From: Thermodesulforhabdaceae bacterium
GTDB lineage: Bacteria; Desulfobacterota; Syntrophobacteria; Syntrophobacterales; Thermodesulforhabdaceae
DNA: 64,000 nt
Assembly: GCA_037482015.1 (NCBI GenBank)
Contig: JBBFKT010000006.1
Location: 91,001-155,000 of the forward strand
Reading direction: 5' to 3'
Shown here: in pieces, positions 16,078 through 24,613 of the stretch
Layout: every line of letters begins with the position of its first letter
How positions within the stretch are numbered: the first letter of the stretch is position 1
The notes under the pieces: model-generated
The model's input: only the letters and a program-made list of their open reading frames with translations
What the model was told of the DNA's origin: nothing
The model's database searches: none
Translations under genes and position numbers: made by a program

Positions 16078-19037
16078 GAATAGTTCGGTTTATACCTCCG
16101 GAACGAGTCTTTCTTAAAAGTCTTGCAGATGCATACCTTTCAGAAATTGGGGAAAAAGGCCTTGAAGGTTTATGGGATACGAGACAAGAGTTTATTTTTA
16201 TTTTCCCTTCCCGTAGAGCCGGCTTGTATTTTAGGTATTACTTGGGTTGCGAAAATACAAATATTGTTCTCCCTAGGATTTATGCACTTGAAGATCTTAT
16301 AGACGAACTCGCTACATGGCATGACCCGAAGCCCAGAATTAGCTTCTTTGATCAAATATGGGAACTCTATCAGGTCGTTAGAAAAAAACTGAAAGTAATT
16401 CCGCAAACAGAAAGTTTCGAGCGGTTTATTCCCTGGGGTGTGCGACTGGTTAGTGCTTTTGAGGAAGTTGAGCGGGAAGGAGTGGAGCTACCTGAATCTG
16501 TTGTAACTCCCGATGGTCATCCGATTTTGCAAGAAATGCCCCTGGGTGCGATCTGGAAAGCCTGGAAGGAAAGAATTTCTGGAATGGGGAAGGTCACCCT
16601 GGGCATGCTCTACCGAATCTGTATAGAAAAATGGCAAGATGGGAACCTACCCGAATTTATACAAAAAGCTAATGTTAACTTTGCTGGTTTTATAAGATTT
16701 GGAACCGCTGAAAAGGCTTTTCTTAAGGCGCTTAAAGGCGACGTTACTTCATGGATTGAAGCCAACCCGGCAGATGTGCCTGACGGGACAAAAAAAATTC
16801 TTAAGGAACTGATGTTTTCTTTTCACGAGCCCGAAGAACCTATTGATTCGAACAATAAATTACCAGAAATTTGCTTTTATGAAGTTCCGGACCGCCATCA
16901 TGCTCTGGAAAAGATTACCGACCTTATAGAAACTTCTGTTGATAGCAGACCGGATAAGATTGCCGTTATAGTGCCTGATGATGGAATTCTTTTGCCACTT
17001 ATTTACGAACTTCAGGGAATTCAATCCCCAATAGATGTTAACGTTACGATGGGTTATCCGTTGCGTAGAAGCCTTGCGGCTTCCTTTGTTTTAAGCTGGT
17101 TAGAACTGCTCATGTCCAGAACTGACGATGGGCGATTCCACATGCCGTCTTTTATCCACCTGCTCCGCCATCCCTATACTAAAATGCTTGTCAGTAGAAA
17201 AACTTCGTCTGAAGCTAGCCGGTCAGGTCTTTCGTCTATTGAATCTCTTTTGCAGGATGCGGGATCGGCTTACATGAGTTTTGATGAAATTGAGAATCTT
17301 CTTAAAAACACTCCCGAAGATGATCAAGCTGCCTTTGACATTTTTGTAATAATCAGAGAACTGTTTGCTTCGGATCTCTTGTCCCGGTCGCCACTAACAA
17401 TCAGAGACGTTTTTGAAGTGACCGCTAAGGCTTTAGAAGAAATTTCTTCGCCTGGTGAACTACTTGAAAACGATCCTGGTAAGTTTGGAGGATACAAAGT
17501 CCTCCTAGAGCAGTCATTTTGCAGGGAATTTATCGAAGAAATTATAAAACCTGTGGAGAAATCTTCCTGGTCTTCCGAGCCTATTGAAAATATTTCTACT
17601 GCCTACAGGCTATTAAAGGAAACCGTGAATGTTATCAGAATTCCCTTTTCGGGAAGTCCTCTTCGAGGTCTTCAGGTTTTGGGGTTTATTGAGAGCAATC
17701 TTCTGTCGTTTGATGAAGTTTTTATTCTCGATGCAAACGAAGGCATTTTGCCGCCAAGACGGTCTTTTAATCCTGTTTTACCGGAATTGTTGAAGAAACA
17801 AGTAGGGCTTTCAACCGCTGAAGTTGAATCTTTTTTACATCGTCATCTTTTTATGCGCCTCATTAGAGCGGCTAAGAAAGTGCATATTTTTTACACGGCT
17901 ATGAGTTCTAGTCAGCGTTCTGTAAGTCGTTCTCCATTGGAGTCGGGTGCAATAAGAAGTCGTTTTGTGGAAGAACTTATATGGAAATTTAACAAACAGA
18001 AAAACTCTCTTGATGAGTCGGTTATTCCTATTCCTGTGGTCATTCCTCAGCGGGTACTCAAACGTCCGGATCGGATTGAAAAGAACAACTCTTTCGACAA
18101 AAGAATAAAAGAACTTTTAGGAGCTAAACTTTCTGCGTCTTTTTTTAATACCTATCTGAAATGTCCTGTAATGTTTTTTTACAGCTACGCGTTGGGAATT
18201 AAAGGTTATAGTGGGGAAATAGAGGAAGGACTAGAAGGGCGGGGTTATGCTGAACTTGGAATTATTATTCATAAGACGCTAGAACAATATTTTTCGAATA
18301 TTATGAAAGCTAGAGATGAAAACGGTATAAAAATTAATCCCGGTGAAATTGTTGAAATCTTCTCCAATGCTTTTAGAGATTCCAGCCTTTCTAAACGACT
18401 GGGACAGGAAAGACGCTTTTTCATTAGAGAAACCTCCGTTTATCGTTTGACTAAGTATTTGGAGTGGCTCCGAGATGAATGGCAGCCTTTTAATGTGATA
18501 AAACTGGAGCAAGAATTTTCCTGTAAAAAAGATACGAACCTGAGCGGTATAGCTAGCGTGAGCTTGGAAGGCAGGATTGATATGATAGCTTTGCGAAATA
18601 ATGATGAACTCTGGATTGTTGATTATAAAACGGGTTCTCCACCAGAACCGAAATTTTCCCGGGATGATTTACGTAATTTCGTCGAAAGCGAAATTGACCT
18701 TTCCTACAGCGAAAAACTTGTTCAGGCAAGAGAATATATTGAAGATATCCAGCTTCCTTTCTATGGTTTTCTAATAAAACAATCTGGCTTTATTGAAGAA
18801 ATCCAGCGAGAGATAAAAGCTGTTAAGGCTTGTTACCACGCTTTGGGAGCTGGTAAATCTGATGATTATCAAATCGAAATGAAAGAAAATATTTTAGAAA
18901 TATCTCAAGTTTTTGATGATTTTCTTGGTTTTCTGCTCGATCACATCGTTAATTCCGAAGCTTTCTTTGCCACGAATGATTTGGATACTTGCAATAGATG
19001 TGATTACGCCAAGATTTGTTCATGTTCTTTAGTGTAA
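16074..19037 (+). CDS. AddB-like exonuclease with inactivated helicase domain and Fe-S PD-(D/E)XK nuclease
   Basis: This 987-residue protein resembles the AddB subunit of AddAB double-strand-break resection enzymes as found in deltaproteobacteria and Bacteroidetes. The N-terminus reads IFPSRRAGLYFRYYL where a Walker A loop would be expected, so the helicase-like body is probably not an ATPase. The C-terminal nuclease is intact: IIIHKTLEQYF, LEGRIDMIAL, WIVDYKTGSP and QLPFYGFL. Cysteines in YLKCPVMFF and CNRCDYAKIC fit the AddB Fe-S staple. Start GTG 16074 follows GAGGAGG. No helicase partner is encoded nearby. Confidence 0.82.
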   Translation: MRIVRFIPPERVFLKSLADAYLSEIGEKGLEGLWDTRQEFIFIFPSRRAGLYFRYYLGCENTNIVLPRIYALEDLIDELATWHDPKPRISFFDQIWELYQVVRKKLKVIPQTESFERFIPWGVRLVSAFEEVEREGVELPESVVTPDGHPILQEMPLGAIWKAWKERISGMGKVTLGMLYRICIEKWQDGNLPEFIQKANVNFAGFIRFGTAEKAFLKALKGDVTSWIEANPADVPDGTKKILKELMFSFHEPEEPIDSNNKLPEICFYEVPDRHHALEKITDLIETSVDSRPDKIAVIVPDDGILLPLIYELQGIQSPIDVNVTMGYPLRRSLAASFVLSWLELLMSRTDDGRFHMPSFIHLLRHPYTKMLVSRKTSSEASRSGLSSIESLLQDAGSAYMSFDEIENLLKNTPEDDQAAFDIFVIIRELFASDLLSRSPLTIRDVFEVTAKALEEISSPGELLENDPGKFGGYKVLLEQSFCREFIEEIIKPVEKSSWSSEPIENISTAYRLLKETVNVIRIPFSGSPLRGLQVLGFIESNLLSFDEVFILDANEGILPPRRSFNPVLPELLKKQVGLSTAEVESFLHRHLFMRLIRAAKKVHIFYTAMSSSQRSVSRSPLESGAIRSRFVEELIWKFNKQKNSLDESVIPIPVVIPQRVLKRPDRIEKNNSFDKRIKELLGAKLSASFFNTYLKCPVMFFYSYALGIKGYSGEIEEGLEGRGYAELGIIIHKTLEQYFSNIMKARDENGIKINPGEIVEIFSNAFRDSSLSKRLGQERRFFIRETSVYRLTKYLEWLRDEWQPFNVIKLEQEFSCKKDTNLSGIASVSLEGRIDMIALRNNDELWIVDYKTGSPPEPKFSRDDLRNFVESEIDLSYSEKLVQAREYIEDIQLPFYGFLIKQSGFIEEIQREIKAVKACYHALGAGKSDDYQIEMKENILEISQVFDDFLGFLLDHIVNSEAFFATNDLDTCNRCDYAKICSCSLV

Positions 19038-19066
19038 GGAGCACACTCTCACGTGTGCCCCTTTTA
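19038..19066 (+). terminator. Intrinsic terminator after the AddB-like gene
   Basis: GCACAC (19041-19046) pairs with GTGTGC (19053-19058) and flanking GGA/CCC strengthens the stem; TTTTAT follows. It lies immediately after the stop codon. Confidence 0.7.
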
Positions 19067-19086
19067 TCTTCTAGAGCTAGAAAATA

Positions 19087-20577
19087 TTAAGACACAGGAT
19101 GAGGCGCGCTCTTTTCTTGCGGCAGATTAGGTTGCTTGGAGCAGAGTGATTTCTTAAACTGTTCTTTCTTTAAATTGCATTTGCTCATTAGCTTTCTAAA
19201 TTGCCTGGTGGTTATGCCGGCTATTTCCGCTGATTTATTTATTTTACCATTCGTTGCTCGAAGTAGTTTAGAAAGATACACCCTTTCAGCGTGAGTAACC
19301 AAGGCTTGCCTGAATTCCGAGATGGTAGGAAACTTTTCTGTTTCAGCATTCAGCAAAGAGAAGACATCAAAGAAGTGATCGTGACATCGTTTTAGAGATC
19401 CTATAATGTCCGATGGGAAATTAGCTGGAGTAAGTATGTCAGATGACTCAAGAATGTAGGCTCTCTCGATTACATTTTCTAGTTCTCTAATATTTCCAGG
19501 CCAGTTGTATCGCGTAAAAGCTTCCATAACTTCCAGAGCGATTCCCTTGATATTTTTCATGTGTCGGCGGTTAAGTTTTTCAAGAATAATTTCCGTAAGT
19601 AGGGGAATATCTTCTTTACGCTCTCTTAAGGGGGGAACGAAGATCGGAAAGACGTTAAGGCGATAATAGAGATCCTGCCGAAAACATCCTTGCTCGGCTA
19701 GAGCTTTAAGATCCACATTGGAAGCAGCAACGACTCTTACGTCGGTTTGAAGAGGGTTATCACCACCCACTCTATAAAAAATTCCTTCCTGTAAAACCTG
19801 CAAAAGTTTTATTTGGACTGGTGGAGTAATGGTTCCAATTTCGTCCAGAAAAATGGTTCCGCCGTTGGCAATCTCAAATTTTCCTAATTTTCTTCGCAGA
19901 GCTCCGGTAAAAGCACCCTTTTCGTGGCCGAAAAACTCACTTTCTATTAGACTTTCTGGTATGGCTCCACAATGAACAGGTATAAAAGGCTTGTCTGCTC
20001 GACGACTGTGTTCGTGGATAAGTTTAGCAAGCATGTTTTTGCCGGTCCCGGTTTCTCCCGTAAGAAGCACTGTAGCGTCGGTAGGCGCAACTCGCTTAAT
20101 GTCGTCAAAGACTTTTTGCATTAGAGGGCTTTCTGTTTTAACAAGATGAGATACAGTTACTTTCCAGAAGGTTTCGTGATGTGTTTTCCCCTCTATAGCT
20201 TCTGTAAAGACCTGAAAGGTTTCCAACACCTGTTTTAACTCTGCTGAATTAACAGGATAGGATATGTGGGAATTTGCTCCATGTTTTACCGCCTTGAATG
20301 CTTCCGTCATTCTTTTTTTAGGAGCAACAACTATAATAGGAACATTACCAAATCTTGTCTTAATATGTTTGATTTCTTCTCCTATTTTAGCTGAGTTTTC
20401 CTTGGCTGGTTTGAGAGAGTCTATGTCCCAGAAAATTATGTTTGGAGAATGGATGTTAAAGTCTTTCGATGGAGGTTGTTCGTCAGATGTTGTTTCTACT
20501 TGCCAATCTTTTCCAAGTGCGTCACTGAGGCTTTTAAAAATTTCGTTTTGTTTTGTGATTACTATGGCTGACTTCAT
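19087..20577 (-). CDS. Sigma-54-dependent transcriptional activator with degenerate receiver domain
   Basis: This 496-residue NtrC-type regulator has an N-terminal REC-like domain, an AAA+ domain and a Fis-type HTH. The AAA+ core has Walker [16 protein letters not shown] for sigma-54 contact and Walker [11 protein letters not shown]. The HTH reads [16 protein letters not shown]. The receiver keeps an Asp in IIFWDID, but the N-terminal acidic pair is replaced (IVITKQN) and the conserved Lys-Pro is Tyr-Pro (HISYPVN), so normal phosphorylation is doubtful. Start ATG 20577 follows AAAGG; an in-frame start 35 codons upstream adds an unrelated leader. The target is unknown. The neighbouring gene on the other strand is a DUF362 protein. 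Confidence 0.9.
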   Translation of the reverse strand: MKSAIVITKQNEIFKSLSDALGKDWQVETTSDEQPPSKDFNIHSPNIIFWDIDSLKPAKENSAKIGEEIKHIKTRFGNVPIIVVAPKKRMTEAFKAVKHGANSHISYPVNSAELKQVLETFQVFTEAIEGKTHHETFWKVTVSHLVKTESPLMQKVFDDIKRVAPTDATVLLTGETGTGKNMLAKLIHEHSRRADKPFIPVHCGAIPESLIESEFFGHEKGAFTGALRRKLGKFEIANGGTIFLDEIGTITPPVQIKLLQVLQEGIFYRVGGDNPLQTDVRVVAASNVDLKALAEQGCFRQDLYYRLNVFPIFVPPLRERKEDIPLLTEIILEKLNRRHMKNIKGIALEVMEAFTRYNWPGNIRELENVIERAYILESSDILTPANFPSDIIGSLKRCHDHFFDVFSLLNAETEKFPTISEFRQALVTHAERVYLSKLLRATNGKINKSAEIAGITTRQFRKLMSKCNLKKEQFKKSLCSKQPNLPQEKSAPHPVS

Positions 20578-20870
20578 ATATAACCTTTGTTCACCTCTTT
20601 CAACTCCATTAGTTGGCTCAAAAAGCATTGAGCCTCTTTTTGGAAAATCAGAGAAACAATTATCACATTTTTGGTAAAGCAAGAAAAAAAATCGGTAAAT
20701 TGAGGTTTCAGATAAAAGTAAAAATACAGGGTTGAGTTTCTTGTCTGTCTTTGTTGGAAAAGTTCATATTTTTTACTGCTTGCCTACCGTTAGTTAAAGC
20801 TGGTAACAGAAGAAGCACTAAAGGTTGGCTAGAGTGAGTGGTAACAAGTCCTTAGGAGGGGGAAGCATAA

Positions 20871-22190
20871 ATGGCTTTTACGGTAAGTATTGTTCGTTAT
20901 GAAAAGATTTACGACTCTGTCAGGCTTGCTGTGGAACTGGCGGGAGGACTACCAAAACTTGGATCGAGCGACAGGGTCTTCATCAAGCCGAATGTTGTAA
21001 CATGGGTTTTAGGGGGCAACTTCCCCAAATGGGGAGTTCTTACTACTTCGCGAATTGTAGAAGATGTCGTTAAACTGTTGAAAGATGCGGGAGTTAAGCA
21101 AATAAGCATTGGAGAAGGAATAGTCGCTGCTAGCTCCGCAAGACGTGAAATTACTCAAGAGGCTTTTCGATCTCTTGGCTACTATAAGCTTAGTGAACGT
21201 TACGGAGTGAACTTAATAGACATATTTGATCGTCCTTTTAAGAAGGTCGAAATTGCCGAAGGTGTTACTCTTAATTTCAATGTTGATGCCCTGGAAAGCG
21301 ACCTCATTGTAGATTTGCCCGTCCTTAAAACCCACGCTCAAACAGTAGTCAGTCTGGGAATAAAAAACCTTAAAGGTCTTATCGATATTCCGTCCAGAAA
21401 GAAGTGTCATTCTAGAAACGACGGGATGGATCTTCACTTCCACGTCGGAAGGCTTTTTGTAAATCTTCCCCCTGTTTGGACGATAATTGATGGAATCTTT
21501 AGTAATGAACGAGGTCCCGGGTTTGATGGAATTGCGAAGAGAACTAATCTTCTTATAGCCTCAAGTGATCTTTTTTCTGCAGATAAGGTAGGAGCGGCAG
21601 TTCTTGGGTATTCCCCTTCGGATGTGCCTCACCTTGTTCATGCATCCCAGGCCCTGAAAAGACCTCTTGATCTTTCTGACCTGGATGTTACAGGAGAAAG
21701 CTTAGAAAGTCTCATTATGCCACATCGTTATTCCTTTGATTACAATCAGGATAATTCTTTACCTCTGGTTATGGAAAAGGCAGGCATTAGAGGTATCTCT
21801 TACTGGAAATACGACGATACTTTATGCACTTACTGTTCCTTTCTTAATGGGACTATTCTTACTGCTATTGCCCGAGCCTGGAAGGGAACTCCATGGGATG
21901 AGGTAGAAGTGCTTACGGGGAAGGTGATGAATCCTTCAGGCATGAAAAAACACACGATTCTTCTTGGGAAGTGCATGAGCGATCTTCATAAAAACAACCC
22001 ATATATCCGTCATGCCGTTTTCGTAAAAGGATGCCCACCTAAACCGAAAGATGTAGTGAAAGCTTTTCAGGAAGTGGGCATAGAGCTTGATATGTCGATT
22101 TTTGAACATCCAGAACATTATGCAGCGAGGTTTATGAAAAAATACGAAGGAAAGTCAGAATTCGATGAGGCTTTTTTCAAGCTGGAGTAG
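20871..22190 (+). CDS. DUF362 family protein
   Basis: This 439-residue protein has the DUF362 core: RVFIKPNVV near residue 40, then VVKLLKDAGVKQISIGEG, DLIVDLPVLKTHAQT and VSLGIKNLKGLIDIP. DUF362 proteins are common in anaerobes and often occur with Fe-S proteins, but their reaction is not established. This member lacks a ferredoxin domain. Isolated cysteines occur in CTYCSF and in GKC and KGCPPKP segments. The ATG is preceded by an excellent AGGAGGGGG. It is divergent from the sigma-54 regulator across a 290-base spacer (20578-20870) in which I see no clear promoter. Confidence 0.85.
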   Translation: MAFTVSIVRYEKIYDSVRLAVELAGGLPKLGSSDRVFIKPNVVTWVLGGNFPKWGVLTTSRIVEDVVKLLKDAGVKQISIGEGIVAASSARREITQEAFRSLGYYKLSERYGVNLIDIFDRPFKKVEIAEGVTLNFNVDALESDLIVDLPVLKTHAQTVVSLGIKNLKGLIDIPSRKKCHSRNDGMDLHFHVGRLFVNLPPVWTIIDGIFSNERGPGFDGIAKRTNLLIASSDLFSADKVGAAVLGYSPSDVPHLVHASQALKRPLDLSDLDVTGESLESLIMPHRYSFDYNQDNSLPLVMEKAGIRGISYWKYDDTLCTYCSFLNGTILTAIARAWKGTPWDEVEVLTGKVMNPSGMKKHTILLGKCMSDLHKNNPYIRHAVFVKGCPPKPKDVVKAFQEVGIELDMSIFEHPEHYAARFMKKYEGKSEFDEAFFKLE

Positions 22191-22281
22191 ACATTTTTGT
22201 CCATTTTTTTCAGATCCTGAGAGTCAGCCGAACAGGGGATCAACTTTTGCAGGGGGATTGAGATGCTGACACCAGTTAGCT

Positions 22282-22821
22282 TTACGATCGAATTTTAAGT
22301 TCTGCAAAGGAGTCGCCGCTTCGTAAATTTACAAGGTAAGCGGTTACGCTCTTTTCTTCCAAATTCAGCACTACAAAACTTGGGTTGTATCCTTTCTTAT
22401 CTTGGGTTTTTAAGTGACCCGGATTAATCCATAAAATCCCCAATTCCCAAGAAAGAGCCGGAATGTGAGTGTGACCGTAAGCAACAATTTCTACATCTTT
22501 TCTTGCTGCCAGCTCCAGAGGGTTTACATCTCCCGGCAGGTCGTTGGCATGAGGTTCTTTCGTGTGAGTAAAAAGCACTCGGTAACCCTTTAACTCCTTT
22601 AGCAAACGGTTCGGAATTTTAGGATCGCGGTAATGTTCGCAAAAAACACCGGGAACCTGGATAAGATCCCCTTTCCATAGATCTTTTACAGCTTCTACAT
22701 CTTCGCATTCATCACCCAGATGAACCAATACATCCACCTGCCACTTTTCCATCATCAGGCTTACCGCCAATCGCAGATTTTCTGTTTCTCCGTGTGTGTC
22801 GCTTACCAGACCAAGTCTCAA
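22282..22821 (-). CDS. YfcE/MJ0936-type metallophosphoesterase
   Basis: This 179-residue calcineurin-like phosphodiesterase has SDTHG at the N-terminus, HLGDE, FTHTKEPHAND, GHTHIP and NPGHLK, the standard bimetal ligands of the YfcE family. It would hydrolyse phosphodiesters in the cytosol; the natural substrate is unknown. The start is TTG at 22821, chosen because GGAGGTGAAAGC precedes it. Its leader sequence (22824-22861) recurs almost unchanged at 24474-24511. Confidence 0.9.
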   Translation of the reverse strand: MRLGLVSDTHGETENLRLAVSLMMEKWQVDVLVHLGDECEDVEAVKDLWKGDLIQVPGVFCEHYRDPKIPNRLLKELKGYRVLFTHTKEPHANDLPGDVNPLELAARKDVEIVAYGHTHIPALSWELGILWINPGHLKTQDKKGYNPSFVVLNLEEKSVTAYLVNLRSGDSFAELKIRS

Positions 22822-22823
22822 GC

Positions 22824-22861
22824 TTTCACCTCCCCACTGGTTTAGAATACTGAGCGATTTT
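22824..22861. repeat. Leader repeat, copy 1 of 2
   Basis: This 38-base segment contains the ribosome site of the YfcE-like gene and matches 24474-24511 with four mismatches. Both copies read TTTCACCTCCCC, then CTGGTTT, then CTGAGCGATTTT. Confidence 0.7.
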
Positions 22862-22867
22862 TAATCA

Positions 22868-24145
22868 TTAACAACTGGATCGCTTCCTGATGGATAGGTA
22901 TTCCCTTGAGGCGATTTCTTGAGCCATCTTACGTTTTTGACTCAGGTCGTCAAAGTTAGCCAAAACAAGTCCGTATATATCTTTATCAAGGGCGCCGCTT
23001 TTCACCATGTCTTCCATGACTTTCTTTGCCATTTCTTCTGACATTCCTTTTCTGTAAGGTCTATCTTCGGTAATAGCACTTAAAACGTCCGCTATAGCAA
23101 CGATTCTTGCACCTAAGGGGATTTCATTCCCCCTTTTTTTGAATGGGTAGCCTTTGCCGTTTAACCTTTCGTGATGAAAGGCCGCCCATATATGGATAGG
23201 ATCTATTCCTTGGATTCTGTTAAGAATTTTGTAAGTGTAATAAGTGTGAGTTTTTATTATAGCGGTTTCATCTGGCGTTAAGGAACCTGGTTTGTTGAGA
23301 ATTTCTGTGGGAACAACGATTTTTCCGATGTCATGTAGCAATCCTGCAATTTTTATCATTAGAGTCTCTTCTTCGGAAAATCCTATAAGTTCTGCAATAT
23401 GAGTAGAGATAGCTGTTACGCCTGAAGAATGGACTACCGTAAAAGGAGTTCTGTAATCTATAATCTTTGATAATATTCCAGCAATTTTTTCAAATTCCGC
23501 CAAATCAGCAAAACTAGCTATAAAATCGTTTTGGGTTTTAATTATATAGAAAAGTTCAGGTGAAACCAGATCCAGCCAGAAACTTTCTCTTGCTGAAAGA
23601 TCCTTGAAACTTTCTATAAGATAAGGATGGAAATGTGACTTTTTTTCTTGAAGCTTGTCCACAATGTGATGGGTATATTTAAGGATGCTATCCCCCTTTG
23701 TTTTCGATTTAAAATACGCAGCAACAATTAGAGCATCTATTCTGTCCGCTACGTGAATAATGTATGGTTCAGAAACGTTTTCGTCTTTCCCGTTTTGCTC
23801 GAAACTTTTATGGTGGTTAAGGACTATCTCAGCTATATCTTCCAGATAAGGTATATTCTTCAAAAGATTGTATCCTAACCAGCAATGAGGAAAACAGGCA
23901 TCAGACGAAAAATTTTCGAATTCCAGTGCTTCCAGTCTTTCCTTTGAAGACAGGAATCCTATGTCATGTAAAAGAGCGCCTACAAAAACCTTTTCCAGGT
24001 GGTTTTTCCGTAGTCCTAAATGCTTTGCTAATTCAGTTGCTATGTAGCAAACACGTAAATGATGATTAGATAAAGCAGGATCGGCTAAATCCAGAGCATA
24101 GGATAAAGCGCAAAGTATTTCGGAAATGTTGTAAAATTTCGCCAT
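22868..24145 (-). CDS. Double HD-domain protein with HD-GYP (cyclic-di-GMP phosphodiesterase type)
   Basis: The 425-residue protein has an N-terminal HD-like domain (HHLRVCYIATELA, LLHDIGFLS, NHHKSF). A C-terminal HD-GYP domain follows with HSSGVT, LLHDIGKIVVP, IIKTHTYYTYKIL, HHERLNGKGYPF and DVLSAITEDRPYR. The complete HD-GYP ligand set predicts hydrolysis of cyclic di-GMP. No sensor or membrane segment is present. Start ATG 24145 follows AAGAGGAC; the longer in-frame reading to 24217 lacks a ribosome site. It lies upstream of the YfcE-like gene on the same strand. Confidence 0.87.
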   Translation of the reverse strand: MAKFYNISEILCALSYALDLADPALSNHHLRVCYIATELAKHLGLRKNHLEKVFVGALLHDIGFLSSKERLEALEFENFSSDACFPHCWLGYNLLKNIPYLEDIAEIVLNHHKSFEQNGKDENVSEPYIIHVADRIDALIVAAYFKSKTKGDSILKYTHHIVDKLQEKKSHFHPYLIESFKDLSARESFWLDLVSPELFYIIKTQNDFIASFADLAEFEKIAGILSKIIDYRTPFTVVHSSGVTAISTHIAELIGFSEEETLMIKIAGLLHDIGKIVVPTEILNKPGSLTPDETAIIKTHTYYTYKILNRIQGIDPIHIWAAFHHERLNGKGYPFKKRGNEIPLGARIVAIADVLSAITEDRPYRKGMSEEMAKKVMEDMVKSGALDKDIYGLVLANFDDLSQKRKMAQEIASREYLSIRKRSSC

Positions 24146-24229
24146 GTTTGTCCTCTTAACTCGTTCATGTTCGGTATTAACCTTGCTCATTATAAATTCG
24201 ATTATGGTTGTGATCAATAACCGGAAGAT

Positions 24230-24412
24230 GGTGTTCTAAAAAACTCTGTAATAGAATTGTAGGGGCGACGCATGCGTCGCCCCTGCAGTCATGTGGTGAA
24301 TCATATATTGAGGTCGTTCTTAGCTGCTTGAGTCTGGAAAGGTCTTCCGAGCTGAGTTTCGTCCCCGCCTTTTCTATGTTTCGCTATCTTATAAGGGAAG
24401 TTTTAGAACACC
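24230..24412. mobile_element. Candidate 183-bp MITE-like element
   Basis: GGTGTTCTAAAA (24230-24241) is perfectly inverted at 24401-24412. Between them lies the 24-base GTAGGGGC-type palindrome and the sequence CATATATTGAG. A related arrangement (palindromes, CATATATTGAG, outer CTCTAAAAA/TTTTTAGAG) is found at 46103-46504. No clear target duplication is visible, so the mobile nature is inferred. Confidence 0.4.
24261..24284. repeat. Perfect 24-base palindrome, GTAGGGGC family
   Basis: AGGGGCGACGCA is followed directly by its reverse complement. With two bases of left flank, 24 bases recur identically starting at 46332; a variant is at 46417-46444. Confidence 0.8.
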
Positions 24413-24473
24413 CTACTAAGCGGAATACCGTTTTTTCACAAACAACCAGCGGCTTCTAGGTCTTTCCCCGAGA

Positions 24474-24511
24474 TTTCACCTCCCCGCTGGTTTGAAATGC
24501 TGAGCGATTTT
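24474..24511. repeat. Leader repeat, copy 2 of 2
   Basis: This copy matches 22824-22861 over 38 bases with four mismatches, but here no gene follows on the minus strand. It looks like a duplicated remnant. Confidence 0.7.
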
Positions 24512-24613
24512 AGTTTGTTTGCCATGTTGTTTTCTGATGATTACATAAAATATCCAGAGATTGCAGGTAATTTTTACGGAAGCATTTCACACAAACGTAA
24601 AGAAGGAAAATAT

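Larger units (their letters stand above)
24218..24613. other. 396-base gene-free spacer with palindrome, inverted repeats and duplicated leader
   Basis: No convincing gene is seen here. The spacer holds a possible MITE-like element (24230-24412) with an internal 24-base palindrome, and copy 2 of the leader repeat (24474-24511). The in-frame extension of the downstream gene back to 24497 runs through the leader repeat and is not considered coding. Confidence 0.6.
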
